Shown here: positions 34,190-46,421 of the stretch, piece by piece | Layout: every line of letters begins with the position of its first letter | Position numbering within the stretch: position 1 is the stretch's first letter | Assembly (NCBI GenBank): GCA_030762935.1 | Contig: CM060886.1 | Coordinates: 34,519,509 to 34,583,508 of the forward strand | DNA: 64,000 bases | Direction: 5' to 3' | Source of the DNA: Hymenopus coronatus | Lineage: Eukaryota; Arthropoda; Insecta; Mantodea; Hymenopodidae | Notes under the pieces: generated by a model | The model's input: only the letters and a program-made list of their open reading frames with translations | Told to the model about the DNA's origin: nothing | The model's database searches: none | Position numbers and translations under genes: made by a program

Positions 34190-35717
34190 TAACTTTCTCT
34201 ATTTGTTACATAGTGCACAGTTAGAGAAGGTATTGCATTCCATCCAAAATTTCGGTACGAAATTTCACCTGAATTACACGTTTTAGGATCTCCTGGATAA
34301 AACTCTGATGTGTTCCATCACATAACCTTTCTCTATATCTCTGCAATAAATGATTACTTGCTTCCTTGTAAGTAGAAGCACAATAAGGGAGTACCATAGG
34401 TTAAAGTGACTGTCAAAAGCTGGTTGCTATGTGACTGAGGTTCCTTTGTTTGTATGGACAGGGGTTGACAAATACCCGTGTGAGAAATGTATAAGTTTTT
34501 TAAAGCTGAAATCAAAACAAGGAATATCTCAAACACGATCAACTCCACGAAAAAAATGTTTATAACATAAATTGTGTGTTTTAATGTGCTCTACATTTAT
34601 TGTGTGGGAAGTTTTTGCCCATCTCTTACGCTTTAGCAGTTATTCAAAATTCCATAAAATTCATTCAGAATAAAGTAGTCTTCGTTAGAGCAATTTTTGA
34701 GAAAATCAACATTTTTGAGAAAAAGTTCCATGTAAAGCGTAGTTAAGGTAGAGGTATTTTCTTGAAAATATTCGTGTCGCATCCTTGCAAGATACCTAAC
34801 TTAAATACCAAGTTTGGTATGTAACGGTATTTTCTTTTTTGAGATATGCAGTCCAATGACACACACGCACATACACGGACCTCTTTCCAGAAATGCTCCT
34901 TTTCGGAATCAGGGGACCCAAAACATGTATTTCCAGTGAAATCTCGGTACCGAATTTTTTAGTACATTACAATACCTTCACACTAAGTACATAGTATGTG
35001 TAGAGAAATTAAAGAAAACATTTTCTGAAAAAGGACCACGTGCTCGTATGTGTGTGTCAGTGAACACGATAACTCAAAAAAGAAAAGTTGGTAAAATACC
35101 AAACTTGGGATTTGAGTTTAGTATCTTCCAAGGATGCGACATGAAGATTTTAGGAGCACCTCTGCCCCTGAAATACCCTTTACATGGTAAAATTTTAGAA
35201 TTTTTTATTTTCTCAAATCTTGCTCTAACAGTTTTGATTAAAATACCCTATATTAAAGATATTTATATGACAAATAAAATGTATATACCTTGAATTTTCT
35301 AGAAATAGCCTCTGGATGTCTTTTGCGTAACTGATAAACCGTAAGAAATAGACAAAAACTTATTACACAATTAAGGTAGATCTCCTTAAAATATATTTTA
35401 TGTTGTATAAATTTTTCCGTGGAGTTGACCATTTGCGAGATATCCCTTGTTATTGTTTCAGTTTTACAACAATAAAACTTTTTTCATACAGAAGTTTGTC
35501 AACTCCTGGTTATACAGAGCAACGGGTTTCAATCGCATAGGAACCAAGTTTTAAAATTTTTCCCTTATTTCCCTTCTAATACAAGGAAGCAAGTAACAAG
35601 ACAATATCTACTAATTTTTATCTTAATTAGCATGAATCAAATAGAAGAATAAGCTTTTTAACAATAATTTGTTACAGAGATGCAGAGAAAGTAATATGAA
35701 TGGAACACACCAGATTT
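34190..35717 (-). repeat. HT repeat, reverse, split by a nested forward HT copy
   Basis: The left piece 34190-34303 carries the palindrome end and ttcggtacgaaatttcacc up to cctggataaaac. The right piece from about 35014 starts aagaaaacattttctgaaaa, the expected next bases, and runs to ggaacacaccagatt. The break is in the A-tract just before the core. Confidence 0.9.
34303..35014 (+). repeat. HT repeat, forward, nested
   Basis: Starts TCTGATGTGTTCCATCACAT and ends tagagaaattaaa. About 170 bp are missing relative to full length, mainly after agtagtcttcgt near 34680. Inserted head to head in the host copy. Confidence 0.9.
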
Positions 35718-35935
35718 ACCTCTTATATCAGCATTAACACCACTACATTCCACTGTTTTAAATGTAGACTAGACTACAACTCTATTGGAGTAATTTACTG
35801 TTTTTATGAGCAATTCTGTACTGAGTAAAATGACATACACGTATTTACCCGGAGGAGACTATAATAATTATAGAGCATTTTACTGCAATGACAGCGACGT
35901 TTCAAGCTCATAACTGCTGAGAATAGGCGGGTATC

Positions 35936-36786
35936 GTTTTATTTTCTCTATCAAGTACTAAGTAATCATATAGTAGATAGAGAAGGTATTGTATTCCACT
36001 CAAGAAGCCCATACCGAGATTTAACGTAAACATATGCTTTGAAGACCCCTGAATCCAAAAAAATATGAGCCGTGTTTGTGGACAGCATAACTCAAAAACG
36101 TGAAGCCCGTTAAATATCATATTTGGCATTTAAGTTAAGTATTTTCCCATAATACGACACGAAGATGTTCTGTAAAATCACTCACGAAAAATTACCTTTT
36201 ATATGATAGACTTTATCAAAAACTATGATTTGAAAAATGGTTAACAATTTTATTTAAATATTTTATGTCAATGATTCTTAAATCGCAAAAAAAAAAAAAT
36301 GTATATCTTGAATTTGCTGAAAATAACTGTTACACCTCTTCAGTCTGATTAGTTTTGCATAACTGGTAAAGCGTAAGAGATAGGCATTAAAACACAATAG
36401 ATGAGTTTTCGTCAAAACACACAATTTATGCCATACGCACTTATTATAGAGCTAACCATGTCCGAGGCATTCCTTATTGTTTTAAAATTTCAGATACTTG
36501 ATTTTTCTTAAATGGGAAATTGTTATTCATTTTTTCATTTTGGTCATACAAAGAGAAGGGAATTTCAGGTGTATCATATAGCAGTCGGCTTTCAAAAGAT
36601 TTGACTATCGTTTTAGCTCAGTGTATTTTCTAAATTCCCTTCTACTTACAAGGAAGCAAGTAAGTCATTTATATCTGATAACGTTTATCTCGATTAGCAG
36701 GGAATACAAAGAAGAATAAACATTTGTAAGAATAAGTTTTTGCAGAATAGATGAAGAAAGTAATGTCATGGAACTATCAGATATTT
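35936..36786 (-). repeat. HT repeat, reverse, older copy without GT core
   Basis: Starts attttctctatcaagtacta. The palindrome is imperfect (taagtaatcatatagtagatagag) and the microsatellite is reduced to gtgtttgtgg. Ends catggaactatcagatatt. Confidence 0.88.
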
Positions 36787-37018
36787 GTTGCAGTAATTTA
36801 TTGCCCCCACCCTGGCTTTACTGACAGCAATGTCACTGCAACAGTGTTGAACACCACGTGATATGTTTTTAGCTATGTTTCGTCGTGTTTTTCGTCTATT
36901 TGTTTATTGAAAGGGAGCTTGAAAAATATTCAATTATCTATAATCCTGAGAGTGCAAATGCGAAAGATAAATCATGGAAGAAAACAAGTGCGCCTGTCGA
37001 AATAATTAAACAAAAAAA

Positions 37019-37867
37019 TCTGATGTGCTACATTCACATGACTTTCTCTACACTTCTGTAACAAATTATTGATAGCTTATTCTATTTATGTTAATCGAGA
37101 TAAATATTGACAGAATCTGTCTTATTAATTAGTTCCTTTAAGTAGAAGATAAATACGGAATACACTAGGCTAAACCGACAGTACAATGTTTTAAAACATG
37201 GTTGCTTTGGGACTGAAATCCGATTCTTTGCGTGATCAGGAGTTGACAAGTTCCGGTATAAGAAAAGTTTAAGTGTTTTAAAACTGAAACCAATAACCAC
37301 AAATATTCCAAAAATGCTCAGTTTCACAAAAAGAAAAAAGAAAATCATATGACATAAATTTTATTTTAACGAGATACTTTTTTATGAAGTATTTATGAAG
37401 TTTTTGTGCAAAATTCAGAAAAGAGAATCATCCAGAATAAAGAGCTCTACACAATGTATTCCCAGAAAATTCAAGATATACATTTTATTTACCATATAAA
37501 TATCTTATATATACAACATTTTAATAACATTTGTTAGAGCCATTTTTGAGAGAACCAAAATTTCGAAACTTTTTCCATGTAAAGGGTAGTTGAAGGTGGG
37601 GGGATTTGGGGGGGGGGATCTTCATGTCGCATCCTTGGAAGACACTGAATTTAAATATCAAGTTTGGTTTTCAATGGGCTTTTCGTTTATGAGCTATGCT
37701 GCCCACAGACACACACACGGACATGTTTCTAAAAATGCTTTTTCTGGATTCAGGGATTCCCAAAGCATGTATTTTCGGTGAAATCTCGGTATCGAATTTT
37801 GGGTGCAATACAATATTTTCTCCATACTCTCTATATACATAGTACTTACGTGTATAGAAAGTAAAAA
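37019..37867 (+). repeat. HT repeat, full length, forward
   Basis: Starts TCTGATGTGCTACATTCACA after an A-run and ends gtatagaaagtaaaaag. Poly-G near 37610-37617 replaces the usual ggggtggggg tract. The next forward copy starts only 50 bp later. Confidence 0.92.
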
Positions 37868-37917
37868 GGAGTCTTATTAATTATGTTATGACATAAATCA
37901 GCAATAAAATATAAAAA

Positions 37918-38767
37918 TCTGATATGTTCCATTCACATGACTTTCTCTACAGCCCGGTAACACATTACTGTTAAAAATCTTATTCTCCCATTTACTTTTT
38001 GCTAATCGAGATAAACATTAGCAGAAATGGTATTATTGCTTGATTTTTTGTAAAAAGAAGGGAAATAAGGGGAAACACTAGACCAAAGCGATAGTCAAAT
38101 CTTTTAAAAGCTGGTTGCCATGTGAATGAAATCCGTTTCTTTGCATTGCCAGGAGTTGACAAATTCCTGCATGTGAAAAGCTTAAATATTCTAAAACTGA
38201 AACCAATAACAAGAAATATCTCAAAAATGGTCAACTCCACCAAAAAGTATATGTGACATAAATTGTGTTTTAAGGAGATCTACAATTTTCTTAGTAAGTT
38301 TTCGTTTAGCTTTTACGATTTACCAGTTACGTAAACTTCAGCAAAATTCACTCAGATTAACCATGTCTTCAGAAGCTATTCCCAGAAAATTCAACATATA
38401 TAGTTTATTTGACATGTAAACATATTTAATATACAGTAGTTTACTCAAAATCGTTAACCATTTTTGAGAAAATCAAAATTGTCGAACATTTTTCCATGTA
38501 AAGGGTAGTTTGGGTTGGGGAGATTTTCCTCAAAAGCTTCGTGTCGCATCTTTGGGAGATACTAAACTCAAATAACAAGTTTGGTATTTTACAAACTTTT
38601 CACAGACACACGCACACACACTGACCTTTTTCTAAAAATATTTTCTTTTAATACTGGGGACCCTAACAGTGCACGTCCGGTGAAATCTTAACACTGAATT
38701 TTTGGTGTAATGCAATATCTTCTCTATACTCTATGTACATAGTACGTATAGAGAATGTACTAATAAA
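37918..38767 (+). repeat. HT repeat, full length, forward, near-tandem
   Basis: Starts TCTGATATGTTCCATTCACA and ends gtatagagaatgtactaa. The palindrome at 38720-38755 is well preserved (actctatgtacatagtacg). Confidence 0.92.
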
Positions 38768-38939
38768 CGTTTTTCACTTCTCACTCTAAATTGCCTTGAA
38801 CCGTAGACAAAGCAGTAGTTATAAAAGGCAGTCAAAAATATGCAGTACAATCTATTTCATTAAAGCAGTACATTGTTCTTAGTGCATTGTCAGTATTCAA
38901 GCAAGTTCTGCTCATCCTCAGAAGTATAAAACTTGACTT

Positions 38940-39265
38940 CAAACTCTAATGTACTTGATAATTTCAATTGTTTTCTCACAGAAACCGTGTGTAGGACAGG
39001 AATTTAAACCACGAATCTTCCTATCTCTAGCCGGTTGCTCTACCACTGAGCTACCTTGACAACATGTCGGCATAGCATGCGAGACAGCTGTGAGAAAACA
39101 ATTTAAATTATTACAATTATCCATAATAGTTGGTTAGACTATGAATCCTGAGACGTAAAGTACTTACAATATTGTAAGTCGCCATTGATGTTGTCATCTC
39201 TAAATAATTTAAGATCACCTTGTGGTTTACCGGGAAACATGCGAGTCAGTTGAGAAATGTAATGC
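38940..39265 (-). mobile_element. tRNA-derived element with flanking inverted repeats, reverse
   Basis: A reverse-strand tRNA-like unit (AGGTAGCTCAGTGGTAGAGC near 39040-39055) lies between inverted copies of attgttttctcaca at 38966 and tgtgagaaaacaat at 39089. The B-box is decayed (GTGGTTTAAATTCC). The flanking part 39100-39265 shares tggtttaccgggaaa and gagtcagttgaga with the 33591 insert. Confidence 0.65.
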
Positions 39266-40510
39266 TATTCCGGTCATTTATGGTCGCTGGTGTCTCCTCC
39301 TCCGGTAAGCTATCTATATGTACGTGGGAACTGGCGGATGTTGTAAGGTGAAAATTAAATAACACAAAAAGTATCTGATTCATACTGGTGAGTAATTTAA
39401 AATCATTTTCCCTTTGCTATTATTTGACATGAAACTTGTGCACCCTTAATCTTTGACTTTTTGTAGTCACACTTATTCGTGCCTAACTTTATTATAATAG
39501 ATTATCACATTCTTAGCGGTATAGAGTTGATTAAAAGCGACGCGGAGTCAGCGTATAATACGCCGAACTAGCCCTACTGCAGTGTTTGTACCATCTTATC
39601 CCCGAACTTGGACGAAAATTCTATTTATATGGGCAGCAACCCACGCTAATCTCGCCAGTTAGATAAACTGATGCTGGGCGACGATTGGCGGACACTTTTG
39701 TTTAAATGTAAATATTATTTTCTCATTGGCCCAAGAGTAGCGTCAGGAAGCTGGTTACACTTAGAGGCACCTTGTAGTGTCTAAGCCAGATTATATTTTG
39801 CCTATCTATACAGCTTTATCGAGTTACAGATCTTAAATTACGTCGCTATTTATTCATCGATATAGCTCAAACTTAAAACAGAGATTCAATATTGTACTGG
39901 TTTTCTAGTGGTGTGTTTATATTATTTCTCCTCCAAAAATTACTGATTTATATTAATTTGACTGAAGGTTTTTCATTAATTATTGCTTAACTGTTATTAT
40001 TCAACTATTGCTTTTTGGCGGTCTGTTATATCGGCTCAAAGGAGCTCGCTGAACTAATATTGATGTCATGCATTTAAAGTGATACATCTGTATAATTTCA
40101 CCAAAAATAGTGAAAAATTAAACATTTATTTTGCCTCATACTAAAATGATATTAATTCTAAAATTTAAGAAAATATATCCCTTTTCGTATTTGGCGAATT
40201 TTGACTACCAATTAGCTGAAGCCATAGATGGTTAGTTGCATGCTTTTTAATAGGCATTCCAAAATTTAAACCTTATTTTCTCGCAAAGTGTCTTCCAACA
40301 CATTTACCACACTCAAAATGTTCCACACAATGCAATTTTTCATGAACTTGTTTCAATGTGTTAGTACTGCACATCAAAGAAAATGAGCCTATTAGTTTTT
40401 CGAAACAGTGCTCCAATTTTGATAAATAAATTATTCAATTTTGAAAAATTGCATTTTGGAGTGTATGAAAAATGATAATTTTTCATCATTAATTGGATAA
40501 TATATAAAAC
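39266..40510. other. Unique AT-rich sequence, 1.2 kb
   Basis: No ORF above 60 codons is convincing and there is no known repeat. The longest HT-free, SINE-free tract in the middle of the window. Confidence 0.5.
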
Positions 40511-40725
40511 GTTGATGTGTTCCATTCACAGGACATTCTCCACATCTCTGCAACAAATTATTAAAAATCGTATGCTTATTACTTTCTCTACACGCACTAT
40601 GTACATAGTGTATAGAGACGGTATTGCACTCCACCCAAAAATTCGATACCGAGATTTCATCGGAAATATATGTTTTAGGGTCCCCAATATCCAAAAAAAG
40701 CATTTCCACAAAAAGGACCGTGTGT

Positions 40726-40757
<32 letters not shown>

Positions 40758-42260
40758 CTGTGTCCGTGTGTCTGTGAACACGATAACTCAAAAACGAAAA
40801 GTCGGTAAAATACCAAACTTGGTATTTAAGTTTAGTATCTTCCAGGGATACTACACAAAGATTTTGAGAAAAATCCTCCCACCCCCAACTACCCTTTACG
40901 TGGAACTTTTTTCACAATTTTTTATTTACTCAAAAATGGCTCTAATGATTTTGATTAAAATTTCGTATATTAAAGATATTTACCTGACAAATAAAATGTA
41001 TACCTTGAATTTTCTGGGAATACCCTCTAAGAGTAGTTTATTCTGGATGAATTTTACTGAATTTTGAATAACTGCTAAACCGTAAGAGATCGACAAAACC
41101 TTACTACACAACAAATGTAGAGCACGTTAAAACATACAATTTATGTTATATATATTTTTTTTTCGTGAGTTCGTCGTTTTTGAGAGTTTCCTTATTTTTG
41201 GTTTCTGCTATGAAAAACTTACACCTTTCTCATAGAGGAACTTGTCAATTCCTATCCATATAAACAAAGGAACTTCATTGATATAGAACCCAGCTTTTGA
41301 TTATCATTTTAACCTACGGTAGTCCCTTATTTCGCTTCTACTTACAAGGAAACAAGTAATAAGATTATTTCTGCTTATTTTTTCTGATTAGCATAAAGTA
41401 AATAGAAGTATATGCTTTTTAACACTAATTTGTTGCAGGGATATAGAGAAAGTCATGTGAATAGTACACATCAGATTTTTTTTACTTCATGTTAATCCAG
41501 AAACAATTAGCAGAAATAGTCTTATTACTTGTTCCCTTGTTAGCAGAAGCGAAATAAGGGACTACCATAGGTTACAGTAATAGTCAAAAGCTGGTTTCTA
41601 TGTGACTGAAGTTCCTCTGTTTGTATGGACAGGAGTTGACAAATTCCTGTATGAGAAAAGTATAAGTTTTTCAAAGCTGAAAACAAAAATAAGGAATATC
41701 TAAAAAAAAGGATCAACTCTACCAAAAAGTAGTATATAATATAAATTGTGTGTTTTAATGTGCTCTACATTTTTGTGTAGTAAATTTTTGTCCATCTCTT
41801 ACGGTTTAGCAGTTATGCAAAATTCATCCAGAATAAAGTAGTCTTCAGAGACTATTCCCAGAAAATTCAAGATACACATGTTATTTGGCAAGTAAATATC
41901 TTAAATATAAGAGAATTTAATCAAAAGCGTTAGAGCCATTTTTAAGAAAATCAAAACTTTCGAATTTTTTCCATATAAAGGGTAGTTTGGGGTGGGGGGA
42001 TTTTTTTGAAAATCTTCATGTCGCATCCTTGGGAGATATCAAACTGAAATACCAAGTTTGATTTTTAACGCTCTTTTCCTTTTCAGTTTATGCTGCCCAA
42101 AGACACACACATACATACGGACATTTTTCTAAAATATACTTTTTTGATTCAGGGGGTCTCAAAACATGTATTTCCGGTGAAATCTCGGTATGGAATTTTT
42201 GGGTGCAATACAATACCTTGTCTATACATATGTACATATTACGTACAGAGAAAGCAAAAA
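40511..42260 (+). repeat. HT repeat, forward, split by a nested reverse HT copy
   Basis: The left piece 40511 to about 40578 reads gttgatgtgttccattcaca to cgtatgctta. The right piece from about 41481 resumes with ttacttcatgttaatcc, exactly the expected continuation, and ends acgtacagagaaagcaaaaa. This proves insertion of one HT into another after both sequences existed. Confidence 0.93.
40578..41480 (-). repeat. HT repeat, full length, reverse, nested
   Basis: Starts ttactttctctacacgcact and ends gtacacatcagatttttt. The palindrome (40583-40619) is nearly perfect. GT core at 40720-40757. It lies in a T/A-rich site of the host copy. Confidence 0.94.
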
Positions 42261-42277
42261 TATAACATGACGGATCT

Positions 42278-43143
42278 ATTACTTTCTCTATTTCTCTATA
42301 CGTACTATGTATGTAGTGTATAGAGAAGGTATTGCATTGTACCCAAAAATTCGATACCGAAATTTCACCGGAAATACATGTTTTGAGACCACCTGAATCC
42401 AAAAAATGTCCGTGTGTGTCTGTCTGTGTGTATGTGTGTCTGTGATCAGCATAGCGCAAAAACGAAAAGACCGTTAAATACCAAACTTTGTATTTAAATT
42501 CAGTTTCTTCCAAGGATGCGACACGAAGAAAAGAAAAATCCCCCCACCCCCAACTACCCTTCACATGGAAAAATGTTCGAAAATTTTTATTTTCTAAAAA
42601 ATGGCTCTAACGATGTTGATAAAAATGTCATATATTAAAGATATATGCTTGACAAATAATATGTATAACTTGAATTTTCTGGGAATAGCCTCTGAAGACT
42701 ACTTTATTCTGGATGAATTTTACGGAATTTTGTGTAACTGGTAAACCGTAAGTGATAGACAAAAACTTACCACACAAAAAATGTAAAGCACATTAAAACA
42801 CACAATTTACTATATACGTTTTTTCGTGGAATTGATCCTTTTTTAGATATTCCTTGTTCTTTTGTTTCAGCCTTAAAAAACTTACACTTTTCTTATACAG
42901 GAACTTGTCAACTCCTGTCCATACAAACAAAGGAACTTCAGTCACATAGCAACCATCTTTTGCTATCACTTTCACCTATGTTACTCCCTTATTTCGCTTC
43001 TACATACAGGGAAGCAAGTAATAAGACTATTTCTGCTAATTTTTTCTAACTTAGCATGAAGTAAATAGAAGCATAAACTTTTTAACAAAAATTTTTTGCT
43101 GAGATATAGAGAAAGTCATGTGAATGGATTACTTCAGATTTTT
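42278..43143 (-). repeat. HT repeat, full length, reverse
   Basis: The first arm is partly duplicated (ttctctatttctctatacg at 42283-42301). The core is gtgtgtctgtctgtgtgtatg. Ends ggattacttcagattttt, with a mutated mini-hairpin. Confidence 0.93.
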
Positions 43144-43466
43144 TTAAACTGATTTTATGCAAACCTGGATTTTTGTAAATAAATATTTTTAAAATGCATC
43201 ACGTAGTTCATTTTTATTAGAACAATGAATTTAGATAGTAACAAAGTATTATTATAGAACCATGTGATCTAGAATTTTGATATTTAACAAAAATAATGCT
43301 ATTAGTGTGTATAATAACTGGTATACATTTCAATAAGATTTCTTACATGCTGAGGATTTTCCAAACTCCACAGATGCTTTACCTTAAGCCCACTGGCACT
43401 AAAAGCCGAATACATTTGAAGACCCAGTACAAAGTTAATGAAACTAAAGACTGTATATCTGAAAAA
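43144..43466. other. AT-rich unique spacer
   Basis: No gene. The 65-codon ORF at 43296-43493 reads into the next HT copy and is not convincing. Confidence 0.45.
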
Positions 43467-44099
43467 TCTTATGTGTTACACTCACAAGACTAGCACAATG
43501 TTCTTATTACTTAGTTCCGTAGAAGTAGGAAGAAACTAAGGGAATACACTAGGCTAAACCAATAGTCAAATGTTTTAAAAGCTGTCGTTAAGCGATTGTC
43601 ATTTCAAATCGCTTCTTTTCTTGGCCAGGAGTAGAACAAAAGAAAAACGGACACTCCCGTCTGAGAAAAGTATAAGTACTTCACAACTGAAACTATTAAC
43701 AATGAGTACCTCGAAAACGGTAAGCTCCACGAGAAAAATATATATGACATAACTTCTGTATTTTAAAAAATCCTACATTTTTTGTATAGTAAGTTTTTGT
43801 CTATCTCTTACAGTTTACTAGTTATGGCAAATTACGCAAAATTCATCCAGAATAAACAGGTCTTCAGAAGCTGTTCCCAGAAAATTCAAGATATACATTT
43901 TATTTGTCAGGTAAATATCTTTAATATAATCGTTAGAGCCATTTTTAAGAAAATCAAATTTTTCGAAAAAAGTTCCATGTAAAGGGTAGTTTGGGGTGAG
44001 GGTATTTTTCTCAAAATCTTCGTGTCGCATCCCTGGAAGACACTAAACTTAAATACCACGTTTGGTATTTTAGCTACTATTCGTTATTGAGTTATCGTG

Positions 44100-44147
<48 letters not shown>

Positions 44148-44279
44148 GACCTTTTCCTGAAAATGGGGGGTCCTAAAACATGTATTTCCGGTGAAATCTC
44201 GGTATCTAATTTTTGGGTGGAATGCAATACTTCTCTATCCCTATGTACATTGTACATATGGGGCTAGAGAAAGTAAAAA
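43467..44279 (+). repeat. HT repeat, forward, palindrome variant B, 5' deletion
   Basis: Starts TCTTATGTGTTACACTCACA. About 90 bp after the mini-hairpin are deleted. The CA core at 44102-44146 is long. The terminal palindrome is the variant centred atgtacattgtacat with cccta and ggggctagag arms (44236-44272). Confidence 0.9.
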
Positions 44280-44707
44280 TGAGACTTTTGAGTTAAGACA
44301 CTTTAGAAGCCAGGGTTAACATTATATATGTGCATCCAAGCCCTTTAAGAGTTATCAAGTTACTTGCAGTATGTTGGCTGTTATTTATCCAGCAATATAA
44401 TTAGCTTTGCCCCAGTGGGCACAAACCGCATGTTTAATTGAATGACACGCCTCGGTGATTCTGTCGGAAATTCCTGTAGTCGCTTGGTGTATAACCTGCG
44501 GACCTGGTTCACGCCTCTTTACATAACTTTTGGAGATTATAATGAACAATGTGTCCGAAATTAACTCAGAACTGTGTGCTTAACCTCTTATAAAATAAAT
44601 GTTTAATGCTTATGTTATTGTTGGAAGAACCCATAAGATACAAAGGAAATACACAGTTTTACATTCTTCTAACATATACCTGCATACACTAGACTATAAC
44701 AGTGTAT
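44280..44707. other. Unique sequence, no gene
   Basis: Nothing recognised on either strand. Confidence 0.45.
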
Positions 44708-44781
44708 TTTACTTTCTCTACACGTACTATGTACGTAGTGTATAGAAGAAGTATTGTATTCCACCCAAAAATAAAGAAAAC
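44708..44781 (-). repeat. HT terminal fragment, reverse
   Basis: Palindrome end of HT (actttctctacacgtactat, then return arm gtagtgtatagaag) up to the ccacccaaaaat segment. It is followed by an A-rich linker and a complete reverse copy of the other palindrome type, so two subfamilies lie in tandem. Confidence 0.85.
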
Positions 44782-44795
44782 AAAAAAAAAACGTT

Positions 44796-45678
44796 TTTAC
44801 TTTCTCTAACCCCATATGTATAATGTGCATAGAGATAGAGAAGGTACTGTAATGCACCCAAAAATTCGATACCGAGATTTCACGGGAAATATATCTTTTG
44901 GGGTCCCCTGAGTCCAAAAAAAACATTTTTAAAAAAAGGTCCGTGTGTGTGTGTATGTCTGTCTGTGTGTGGTGTGTGTATATGCGGGCAGCATAGCTCA
45001 AAAACGAAGTCCGTTAAAAACCAAACTTGGTACTTAGGTTTGGTATCTTCCAAGGATGCGGCACGAAGATTTTCAGGAAAATCCCCCACTCCCAACTACC
45101 CTTTACGTGAAAAAAAAAAACTCGAAAACTTTGATTTTCTAAAAAATGGCTCTAACGATGTTGATTAAAATATCGTATGTTAAAGATATTTACTTAACAG
45201 ATAAAATGTATATCTTGAATTTTCTGGGAATATCCTCTGAAGAATACTTTATTCTGGATGAATTTTGCATAACTACTAAACCCTAAAAGATGGACAAAAA
45301 CTTAACACACAAACATGTTCTGCACGTTAAAACATACAATTTATGTTATATACATTTTTTTTTCGTGGAGTTGATCGTTTTTGATATATTCCTTGTTTTT
45401 GGTTTCAACTTTGTAAAACATACTTTTCTCATACAGGAGTGTGCTAATTTGTGTCCATACAAACAAACGAACTTCAGTCACATAGCAACCAGCTTTTGCT
45501 TTCACTTTAACCGTTGCTACTCCGTTATTTCGCTTCTACTTACAATAAAGCAAGAAATAAGACTATTTCTGCTAATTTTTCTCGATTATCATGAAATAAA
45601 TAAAAGAATAAGCACATTAACAATAATTTGTCACAGAGATATAGAGAAAGTCATGTGAATGGAACAAATCAGATATTT
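44796..45678 (-). repeat. HT repeat, full length, reverse, palindrome variant B
   Basis: Starts tttactttctctaaccccat. The core is gtgtgtgtgtatgtctgtctg. The tract aaaaaaaaaa near 45110 interrupts the usual acatggaa word. Ends ggaacaaatcagat. Confidence 0.93.
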
Positions 45679-45746
45679 TTCTAAGGTAACCAAATGTATC
45701 TAACCAGCATTTCTGTATAATAATATAATACAATAAGTTCCTTTCG

Positions 45747-46050
45747 TAATCGGCTTACCCTCCCCTAGGACTTACAAGCCAATGCCTTTGTTCAGAAGCC
45801 TGTCGGGGAGCCAACGGCACGAAACCACAGAAACCTGTTACGAGGGACCTGCCCGTAGCTAGGCATTAACACGAGGAAGTGGATGATGATGGAGCAACTG
45901 GTGGAATGAGTGGTGAGGGAAACCGAATGACCCGGAGAAAACCCGACAAAACGCCGCTTCTTCCACCACGAACTCCACATGTGGGTTCTTGGAATGGAAC
46001 CCGGATCGCCTAGATGGGAGGCGAGCGGTCTAACGACTCGCAGACGGCGT
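45747..46050 (-). mobile_element. tRNA-derived SINE, reverse
   Basis: The reverse-strand head CGTCTGCGAGTCGTTAGACC at about 46046 and B-box CCGGGTTCCATTCC near 45996 resemble the Leu/Ser-like SINE at 8644 and 61263. The body (gttttctccgggtcattcgg) is a distinct variant. It is flanked by taatataata-type sequence on both sides (45721 and about 46055), a probable but simple-sequence target duplication. Confidence 0.8.
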
Positions 46051-46060
46051 CATATAATAT

Positions 46061-46421
46061 AATAATACAGTATTATTAATTATTATTACTAACATTATTA
46101 TTGTTATTGTTATGCAGTACTAGTAGCAGAAATAATTATATAAACATCATAATATATTAAAAAGGTTGACAAAATCTATACACGTTTCAAAAATTAAGAA
46201 ACTAATAAAATGAGCAATCAGAAAAAGTTCCAGATATAAACGCTGAAATATGCTCCCATCTTTCTGCAATTAAAATAAGAATTTTCCTTTCAAATATTTA
46301 TCTACTAGAAGTGTAATTAAAAATTAAATAAAAGTATTTAAACATTTTTTGAAGTCTGTGTATCTGTTTAGTATTGAAGTTTTCCGTCTAAAATGGTCTT
46401 GAATAAATGAATAGAAAAAAA
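46061..46421. other. AT-rich unique spacer
   Basis: Contains short ATT-rich runs at 46070-46110. No gene is visible. Confidence 0.45.
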
